From Halobacteriales archaeon QS_4_69_34 (GTDB taxonomy: Archaea > Halobacteriota > Halobacteria > Halobacteriales > Halococcaceae), in contig PXRN01000003.1 in assembly GCA_003021045.1 (NCBI GenBank), forward strand, positions 64,001-128,000: 64,000 nucleotides of DNA, read 5' to 3'. Positions 17,299 to 23,164 of the stretch are shown one piece after another (positions within the stretch are counted from its first letter, which is position 1; every line of letters starts with the position of its first letter). Under the pieces are notes generated by a model. That model ran no database searches and was not told where the DNA came from. It saw only the letters and a program-made list of their open reading frames with translations. Position numbers and translations under genes: made by a program.

Positions 17299-17739
17299 CT
17301 ATTCGCTCTCTATGCCGAACTCCTCAGCGAGTTGTTCGATCATTCGTTCTTGTGATATGTTTCCTTTCACATCCGTATCCTGAGTGAGCGATTGAAGCTC
17401 CCTGTACGATAGCTCTTCGAGTTCCTCTCGTGTGTCGGGTTTTTCGTCAACTGGTCCGTCGTCCGTGGAGTCTTCATCACTCGCTGTTCCGTCGCTAACA
17501 GCTTCATCTTCTGTGGGTTCATCGGATTCGCTTCCGGCCGCGCCGAATGACGCATCGAGTTTTCGTCCAAGGACGGCGCCGATCTCGCGCCCGGCCGCCG
17601 AACCGAGGCTACCGAGTACTGTTTCGAGCTGCATCTGCTGGAAGAGCTCGTAGAGATCCGTCTCCTGGAGTATCTCTTCGATGTCGATGTGCTTGAGTAG
17701 CTCTGCCGTGCCGTCTCTGTGCGCTGATTTATCGCTCAT
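17299..17739 (-). CDS. Glycine-spaced helix protein A with SAP-like tail (unknown function)
   Basis: 146 residues, soluble, acidic. Residues ~13-45 are three ~10-residue repeats, HIDIEEILQE / TDLYELFQQ / MQLETVLGSL. Next comes AAGREIGAVLGRKLD, a helix with Gly every three to four residues and GR pairs, shared with the genes at 17833 and 19878. A disordered Asp/Glu/Ser linker leads to a C-terminal module TREELEELSYRELQSLTQD... with ERMIEQLAEEFG, resembling SAP/Rho-N helical folds. GGAGG at 17748-17752 is 8 bases before ATG, as expected for the second gene of an operon; the previous gene ends 93 bp upstream. Function unknown. Confidence 0.8.
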   Translation of the reverse strand: MSDKSAHRDGTAELLKHIDIEEILQETDLYELFQQMQLETVLGSLGSAAGREIGAVLGRKLDASFGAAGSESDEPTEDEAVSDGTASDEDSTDDGPVDEKPDTREELEELSYRELQSLTQDTDVKGNISQERMIEQLAEEFGIESE

Positions 17740-17832
17740 GATCTGATCCTCCGAGTTCCGAGGGCTACTCGCCAGAGAACTATCTCGTTTTTCGACACCC
17801 AGCGCCTCACTCCGGTTGAACCGTTCATTGTC

Positions 17833-19164
17833 TCAACCGTCGGTAGATTCTTCGTCGTCGGCGTTCCCGCCGAGCGAGCGCGCGATCGCCTCTCCGATCT
17901 GCCGGCCGGCCGTCTCCCCCAGCTGCTGGCCTGCTGTCCTGACGGCTGCCCCATCGCTGTTTTCAGAGGGGTCCTCTCCCGAAAGTTCGTTGATGATACT
18001 TGCAGCTCTTCGGGCAGACTGGTCGACATCCGGCAGTGTGTTCAAGACGCGGGCTCCGGCGCTCCCCGCTCGGCTCTGGTCGCCTCCTGATCCGTCGTCA
18101 CCGCTGTTTTCTTCGGCTTCCTCGGGCTCTTCGTTCTCTTCGTTTTCACCCGATCCGTCGTGGAGCCAGCCGAGGGGCGCGGTTAGCACGCTCCAAACTC
18201 GGCTCGCGGCACCCCGCAGCCAGTCTATCGGCTTCGTCGCCAGCCCCCAGGCGCGGCTTGCGAGGCTGCGAAGGGCGCTAATCGGCGACGTGAGCGAGTT
18301 TACAATAGTGCTTACGAGTTTAGTGATGCTATTGAGCAATCGGTTGAGCAGCACCGACAGCGGTCCGCCACCGAGCAGTCCCGCAACTGCGGATAGCAAG
18401 TTCCCGAGCAGGTTTCCGCCCCCCGGAATGGCTCGAACATCGAGAACGACCTCATGGAGATCGACCTCCAGTCCAAGCAGATCGAGAAACAGCCCTTCGA
18501 GGTCGAGATAGAGGACCGTCGTGCCGCGCTCGGTTCCGTGGCTCTTCGATTCCTCCTCCGAAACGTCGCCTTCCGCCTCCTTTGTCTCGTCCCCGTCATC
18601 CTCCTCGCTGGTATCGACAGTCAGCGTGATCTCTTCGTCCCCGCCATCGATCTCGACGGCTTGCTCGGTCCCTTCTCCGTCAACCTCGGCCTCGATGGTA
18701 TATTCACCGCTTTCGAGTTCGAAGTTGGCCTCGCCACCAGAATCGGTTTCCTGCTGTTCGGGGTCGTCGAGAAATCCCTCGACGAGCCCCATGTCGGAGC
18801 TTTTCACCGCAACGTCCGCTTGTGAAACGGGTTCGTCCTCTCCGGTCTCGACGAGTACCGTTAGTTCGTATACGTCCTCCCCCTCTTCGCTTTGTTCAGG
18901 TTCTTCGTTATCCTCCTCGGACTCGTTGCTTTCTTCGGTGTCTCCTTCTTTCTCGTCGCCTTCGTCTTCCTCCTCAGAGCTATCGCTCTCTTCTGGATCC
19001 GCGTCTTGTTCCGCTCCCTCGCTCTCCTCGTGCTCTTGCTCGGTTTCCCCGTCTTGCTCATCGCTGGCGTCGTCGTTGTCGGGGTCGCCACCGTCTGTGA
19101 GTACTGGATTCTTCCATGTGTGCTTCCTGGAGAGCTTTTCATCGTTTCCGCTGTCGAAACTCAT
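17833..19164 (-). CDS. Multidomain protein B: acidic head, beta-sandwich, GNLLGNLL domain, glycine-spaced helix
   Basis: 443 residues. Order: a ~90-residue Glu/Asp/Ser-rich head; an Ig/carboxypeptidase-regulatory-like segment (VYELTVLVETGEDEPVSQAD to EITLTVDTSEED); another acidic linker; LYLDLEGLFLDLLGLEVDLH followed by VPGG-type AIPGGGNLLGNLLSAVAGLLGG; amphipathic helices (SLASRAWGLATKPIDWLRGA and the similar SRVWSVLTAPLGWLHDG); and a C-terminal AGQQLGETAGRQIGEAIARS helix shared with its neighbours. The GNLLGNLL block is a domain of unknown function I recall from actinobacterial and haloarchaeal proteins. No signal peptide. First gene of a transcript with the 17299 gene. Confidence 0.85.
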   Translation of the reverse strand: MSFDSGNDEKLSRKHTWKNPVLTDGGDPDNDDASDEQDGETEQEHEESEGAEQDADPEESDSSEEEDEGDEKEGDTEESNESEEDNEEPEQSEEGEDVYELTVLVETGEDEPVSQADVAVKSSDMGLVEGFLDDPEQQETDSGGEANFELESGEYTIEAEVDGEGTEQAVEIDGGDEEITLTVDTSEEDDGDETKEAEGDVSEEESKSHGTERGTTVLYLDLEGLFLDLLGLEVDLHEVVLDVRAIPGGGNLLGNLLSAVAGLLGGGPLSVLLNRLLNSITKLVSTIVNSLTSPISALRSLASRAWGLATKPIDWLRGAASRVWSVLTAPLGWLHDGSGENEENEEPEEAEENSGDDGSGGDQSRAGSAGARVLNTLPDVDQSARRAASIINELSGEDPSENSDGAAVRTAGQQLGETAGRQIGEAIARSLGGNADDEESTDG

Positions 19165-19187
19165 GGTGGTGGCTTGTTCGCCCCACC

Positions 19188-19197
19188 CTTAAATAAG
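19188..19197 (-). promoter_or_regulatory. TATA box of the 19164 gene
   Basis: CTTATTTAAG on the minus strand, centred 29 bases before the ATG at 19164. Archaeal transcripts start about 25-27 bases after the TATA centre, so the message would be nearly leaderless. The stop codon of the decayed IS6 transposase (19198-19200) touches the box directly. Confidence 0.7.
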
Positions 19198-19741
19198 CTA
19201 ACTCGGCAAATGCGGGCAGGGCAGCGTTCGGGGAAGCCGGTTCCATGCGAACGCTCGCAACCACTCGTCGACAGTTTCTCCCTCGGCGTGACTGAAGCAG
19301 TTCGGGAACAAGGTGGCCGTTTTCCTTCAAAGACGGGTTCGACGCTGTTGCGTTCGCCGGTTTCTCGTAGCGGAACTGAAAGCCGTGCCGGCGACACGCG
19401 GCGTACAACGGCGTCGCGCCGCCGACGAGGACGGCGGCGTCGCCGACGTCGTGTCTTCCGCGGAGGCCGGTGGGAAAAACGCATGAGCGAGAACGGCGGT
19501 TCCGGTCGGTCCGAGCTTGGTGGAACGGATCGTTCAGCCGGGGTCGACGCCAGCGGAGAGCCAGTAGTCGTCGAGCCGGATTACGGTCTCGACGCCGAGA
19601 ACGGATACAGTATTCGAAAGCGACAGTTACGCGAGATGGGGTTGGGTGCCGAGCTTCGCCAACAGCCGCGGCGTTGCTTCGCTCCACGGAGTCCACGTCG
19701 ATCCGGTCAATACGCTCGCCTAAGCCGGCAGTTTCGGGCAT
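19198..19741 (-). pseudogene. IS6-family transposase remnant
   Basis: Reads as a decayed haloarchaeal IS6-type DDE transposase. The start MPETAGLGERIDRIDVD (ATG 19741) matches the family N-terminus; after a shortened, scrambled middle come HDVGDAAVLVGGATPLYAAC and RRHGFQFRYE, then in a second frame GERNSVEPVF (DDE region with the E/RN block), then in a third frame FPNCFSHAEGETVDEWLRAF and a stop at 19198-19200. About 181 codons against ~210 in intact copies, so there is also internal loss. Terminal inverted repeats were not identified. It lies between the two transcripts of the glycine-helix genes. Confidence 0.75.
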
Positions 19742-19877
19742 AGAGCGCCGCGAGATCGCCGCGCCTCGTCGTTCGATCCTTCCCCGACACCGCCGACGAG
19801 ACCCTTAGCGGACACTACACTCGGCAGATGCGGCTTCACCGATAGGAAAACGCCCGAAAGCGCTGGAAAGGAGAGGG

Positions 19878-20297
19878 CTACTCATACCCCCGTTCCTCGA
19901 GTTCCTCGGTCAGGTCTTCGGCTCTTGCCTGTAACGCTTCGTCGGACATTTCTTCCAGGTCCGCTGAATCGTCCCCAGCCGACTTTTCTTCGTTGTTCGC
20001 CCTGTCTTCGTCGTCCGCTTCACGTCTCTCCGCCGCTGTGTCGTCCTCGTTGGTTATCTGTTGGAGCTGCTCGTCGAGCTTCCGTCCGACGAGTTCGCCG
20101 AACAGACGGCCGACCTGTTCGCCGAGTTCGCGCCCCACCGACTCGAATCCGCCCTCTCCACTGCCGAGGCTTTCGAGCACTCCACCCCTGATCCCGTTTT
20201 GTAAGCTCTCGACGAACGCCGAAGAACCGCTACTGCCTGACTGGTCGCCCGTTTCTCCGCTTTCGCTCTCTCCCTGGACCGTTTCTGTATCGCTCAC
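19878..20297 (-). CDS. Glycine-spaced helix protein C (unknown function)
   Basis: 139 residues from GTG at 20297. A Ser/Gly/Glu-rich head is followed by SAFVESLQNGIRGGVLESLG and the extended helix SVGRELGEQVGRLFGELVG + RKLDEQL, with Gly at every third or fourth position and GR/GE pairs; this matches AGREIGAVLGRKLD in the 17299 gene. An acidic linker leads to DLEEMSDEALQARAEDLTEE, similar to the start of the C-terminal module there. GTG 20297 is chosen over the frame start at 20369 because a TATA box lies 30 bases upstream. Same strand and island as the other two, with an IS6 remnant between. Confidence 0.8.
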   Translation of the reverse strand: MSDTETVQGESESGETGDQSGSSGSSAFVESLQNGIRGGVLESLGSGEGGFESVGRELGEQVGRLFGELVGRKLDEQLQQITNEDDTAAERREADDEDRANNEEKSAGDDSADLEEMSDEALQARAEDLTEELEERGYE

Positions 20298-20322
20298 TAC
20301 CGATCTATTGTGGCGTTTGGTA

Positions 20323-20330
20323 CTTATATA
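20323..20330 (-). promoter_or_regulatory. TATA box of the 20297 gene
   Basis: TATATAAG on the minus strand, centred 30 bases before GTG 20297. It predicts a leader of only a few bases and supports GTG 20297 as the start. Confidence 0.72.
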
Positions 20331-20678
20331 TGACCCTCGCAAGTGCCGAAAGCGGTGTTCGGATGACACTCGGTACTTCAGAAAGCTCCGCGGTGGACCG
20401 TTTCCGAAACGTAAGTTCGATCGACGGGGTGGCGCCGAGCAACTGCTGAGGAGGGCGCTTCAACTGAGACCACCGAACTGTCACAGTCGGGGGCGTTCGC
20501 CGCGCTGTACGGCCGGCCGCCTCCGGAGCCCCGGCGGCGGTCGAGACGCCGCCACCGAACGTCCGCTATCGCCTCGACGAGGGAGATGCCGGCGAAACAG
20601 CCATCGAGTGGAGCGCACTCGACGGTGCTTCGTATACACCCGGACGTCCCGTTCGGGTCCTCCGGGCGCGGTCCCAAC

Positions 20679-20700
20679 GCCTAAGTTTAGGCCGGCCTAA
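20679..20700. promoter_or_regulatory. Palindromic operator candidate before the oxidoreductase operon
   Basis: TTAGGCCGGCCTAA (20687-20700) is a perfect 14-bp palindrome ending 10 bases before ATG 20711. A second half-site, GCCTAA at 20679-20684, pairs with the TTAGGC at 20687-20692 across two bases, so three half-sites are stacked. TTAGG...CCTAA arms resemble DtxR/IdeR-type metal-repressor sites. At this position a bound repressor would cover the likely transcription start. Confidence 0.5.
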
Positions 20701-20710
20701 TCCGAGCGCG

Positions 20711-21373
20711 ATGGAACTCACCCGTCGCGATGCGCTCGCCGCGCTCGCCGGGGGTACGACCCTCGTCGGAACCGGCGCGGCGGTGGTCGGTCGAGGCCCG
20801 GCCGATCCCGGCCGCGATGGATCGGCCGGAAGCGCCGCCGGGAACGGTGAGAAAGCCGATCCCGGTAATCGGCCGATTCGGTTCGATGAGGAAGAGCTGG
20901 AGGCTCTGGTCGCGGTCGCTCAGGTGCTCTACCCCTCGAAGGTGGCGGGCGTACGGGAGTTCGTCGAAACCTACGCCGCAGGACGGTTCGAGCGGCGGTC
21001 GGGGGCGTCGCCCACCGCAGGCGTTCGGGAGGCTCTCCAGACGCTCGACGAACGCGCACGCGAGTGGGAAGGTGAGGGATACGCCGCGCTCGATCCCGAT
21101 GCGCGCGAACGAGTGCTAGCTCAGATGGGTGCGAACACTGCCGAGTCCGATCCCCGGGGGACGGACGCCGAGCGGGTGCGCCACGGCGTCGTCGACGAGC
21201 TGCTCTACGCGCTGTACGCCTCGCCGGCGGGCGGGCGACTGCTCGGCATCGAGAACCCGCCCGGCTGGCCCGGCGGGCTCGACGCCTACCGGCGGGGGCC
21301 CGACGGACGACTCCCGGAGCGATGGCGGAGCACCGACGGGCGGGCGCCGACAGGGCGGCGCGGGGGACGATGA
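20711..21373 (+). CDS. Gluconate 2-dehydrogenase subunit 3-like Tat protein
   Basis: 220 residues. N-terminal Tat signal LTRRDALAALAGG followed by a hydrophobic Val/Gly/Ala run. The mature part has FDEEELEALVAVAQVLYPSK and VDELLYALYASPAGGRLLG with GIENPPGWPGGLDAY, the pattern of the small third subunit that accompanies membrane GMC dehydrogenases. Its stop overlaps the start of the GMC gene (ATGA, 21370-21373). It is expected to escort or anchor that enzyme on the outer face of the membrane. A palindromic operator candidate lies directly upstream. Confidence 0.85.
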   Translation: MELTRRDALAALAGGTTLVGTGAAVVGRGPADPGRDGSAGSAAGNGEKADPGNRPIRFDEEELEALVAVAQVLYPSKVAGVREFVETYAAGRFERRSGASPTAGVREALQTLDERAREWEGEGYAALDPDARERVLAQMGANTAESDPRGTDAERVRHGVVDELLYALYASPAGGRLLGIENPPGWPGGLDAYRRGPDGRLPERWRSTDGRAPTGRRGGR

Positions 21374-23034
21374 CCACGGATCCCGATCGCGCGGGCCCGA
21401 AGCCGGATCGGGCGGGCGGGCCTCCCCGCTCGTCCACACAGATCGATCGAACACCCGGGCCACGGGTCGACGTCTGCGTCGTCGGGGCCGGACCCGCGGG
21501 CGGACTTCTCGCCCATCGGCTCGCCGAGCGCGGCCACGACGTGACCGTGCTCGACGCCGGGCCGCGCTTCGACATGGGTGAGAGAGCGCGGCTCGACCGG
21601 ATGGAACGTACCCTCCGGCCGGGCCACGCTGCTCCCGAGGTGTGGGAGATGGGCGGTGCGCGCGACGCCTACAGTACCGGAAGGCGGTCGTACCCCCTCA
21701 ACCACACCCGCGTGAAGGGGGTCGGCGGCTCGACGCTGCACTGGCAGGGGATCGTGATGCGCCTCCACGAGTCGGACTTCGAGCGCGGAAGCCGCGGCGA
21801 GGGGGACGCGGACTGGCCGATCGACTACGCGGACCTGCGACCCTACTACGCGGCCGCCGAGCGGGGGCTGGGGGTCGCCGGTGGCAGCGACAACCCGTTC
21901 GCGCCGCCGCGCGAGGAGCCCTTCCCGCTCCCGGCGTTCCCACCGTCCTACAGCGACGCACTGTTCGCGCCGGCGTGCGAGGAGTTGGGGATCACGATGC
22001 ACTCGGTGCCCGGTGCGCGGAACACCGAACCCTACGACGGCCGCCCGGTCTGTGACGGCTACGGGACGCGGCGGCCGGCCGGCCCCGCGGGCGGACAGTA
22101 CAGCGGCGACGTCCACGTCCGGAAGGCCGAGGCGGCCGGGGCACGCGTCGTCGACCGCACCCCGGTCCAGCGTCTCACCGTCGATCGCTCGGGCGAGCGC
22201 GCCACGGCCGCGGTGTACGCGACGCCCGACGGGCGCGAACACCGCCAGGAGGCCCGGCAGTTCGTCCTCGCGGCGGGTGGCGTCGAGACTCCTCGACTCC
22301 TCTTGCTCTCGACCTCCCCCGAACACCCCGACGGGCTCGCCAACTCCAGCGGCCTCGTCGGCCGGCACTTCATGGACCACTGCTTTGCGGGTGTGGGCGG
22401 GCGACTCGACGAGCGAACGCGCCAGCACCACCTCGGGTTCAACACCCGCGAGTCCCACCAGTTCTACGAGACCGACGATCCCGACGTGGGCGCGATCAAA
22501 CTGGAGTTCCTGAACTACGCCGGCCCGTCGCCGCTCGACCGCGCGCTCTCCGACGGCCGGTGGGGCGACGACCTGCTCGACGCGCTCCGGGAGTCCTATG
22601 GGAGCCACGTCGGCGTCGGCGCGCTGATCGAGCAGCCACCCCGCGCGGAGAACCGGGTGAGGCTCGATCCGTCGAGGACCGACGACCACGGCAACCCCGT
22701 CCCTCGGATCGAGTGGTCGCTCGGCGACCGCACCCGACGGACGATCGAGCGCGCCAACGAGATTCAACGAACCATCCTCGACGAGCTCGGCGCGACGATC
22801 GCGTGGACGGTCGGTCCCGACAGTACGGGGCCGGCGGCCCACCACATGGGGACGACGCGGATGGGCGACGATCCCGCGACGAGCGTCGTCGACGCACGCC
22901 TGCGTGCCCACGACCTCGCCAACCTGTGGGTCGCATCGAGCAGCGTCTTTCCGACCGGCGGCGCGATGAATCCCACCCTCACTATCGCGGCGCTCGCGCT
23001 CATGGCCGCCGAGAACGTCGACGAGGCGCTCTGA
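21370..23034 (+). CDS. GMC-family oxidoreductase (sugar/alcohol dehydrogenase)
   Basis: 554 residues, FAD-dependent. The ADP-binding motif is GAGPAG (residues 39-44) in VDVCVVGAGPAGGLLAHRLA; GGSTLHWQG contacts FAD; the C-terminal substrate side shows AAHHMGTTRMG and TGGAMNPTLTIAALALMA, both GMC hallmarks. ATG 21370 overlaps the upstream stop. It has no Tat signal of its own, so it probably crosses the membrane as a complex with the Tat-tagged 20711 subunit (inference from the bacterial gluconate/2-keto-gluconate systems). Electron acceptor is not encoded here. Confidence 0.92.
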   Translation: MTTDPDRAGPKPDRAGGPPRSSTQIDRTPGPRVDVCVVGAGPAGGLLAHRLAERGHDVTVLDAGPRFDMGERARLDRMERTLRPGHAAPEVWEMGGARDAYSTGRRSYPLNHTRVKGVGGSTLHWQGIVMRLHESDFERGSRGEGDADWPIDYADLRPYYAAAERGLGVAGGSDNPFAPPREEPFPLPAFPPSYSDALFAPACEELGITMHSVPGARNTEPYDGRPVCDGYGTRRPAGPAGGQYSGDVHVRKAEAAGARVVDRTPVQRLTVDRSGERATAAVYATPDGREHRQEARQFVLAAGGVETPRLLLLSTSPEHPDGLANSSGLVGRHFMDHCFAGVGGRLDERTRQHHLGFNTRESHQFYETDDPDVGAIKLEFLNYAGPSPLDRALSDGRWGDDLLDALRESYGSHVGVGALIEQPPRAENRVRLDPSRTDDHGNPVPRIEWSLGDRTRRTIERANEIQRTILDELGATIAWTVGPDSTGPAAHHMGTTRMGDDPATSVVDARLRAHDLANLWVASSSVFPTGGAMNPTLTIAALALMAAENVDEAL

Positions 23035-23164
23035 ATCGCCGACGTCGTCGTTACGGCCACCCGTGTGGGCGTGCATGGACGAGCGACGCGGTCGGCGTGT
23101 CCCCCGCTGGCGTCGCACGACGCGCGCCGTCGCTCGTCGAGGAGTGACAGCGCGGCCGGCCCGC

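Larger units (their letters stand above)
20298..20710. other. Divergent intergenic region with possible coding remnant
   Basis: 413 bp between the minus-strand gene at 20297 and the Tat protein at 20711. Apart from the TATA box and the palindrome listed separately, one plus-strand frame (about 20510-20670, with NVRYRLDEGDAGETAIEWSA and YTPGRPVRVLRA) looks protein-like but has no start and no family that I recognise. It could be a gene fragment. Confidence 0.4.

Noticed and set aside
19483-19743. 86-residue plus-strand frame starting MSENGGSGRSELGG
   Set aside because: Lies antisense to the IS6 transposase remnant, whose blocks MPETAGLGERIDR and HDVGDAAVLVGG fit a known family.
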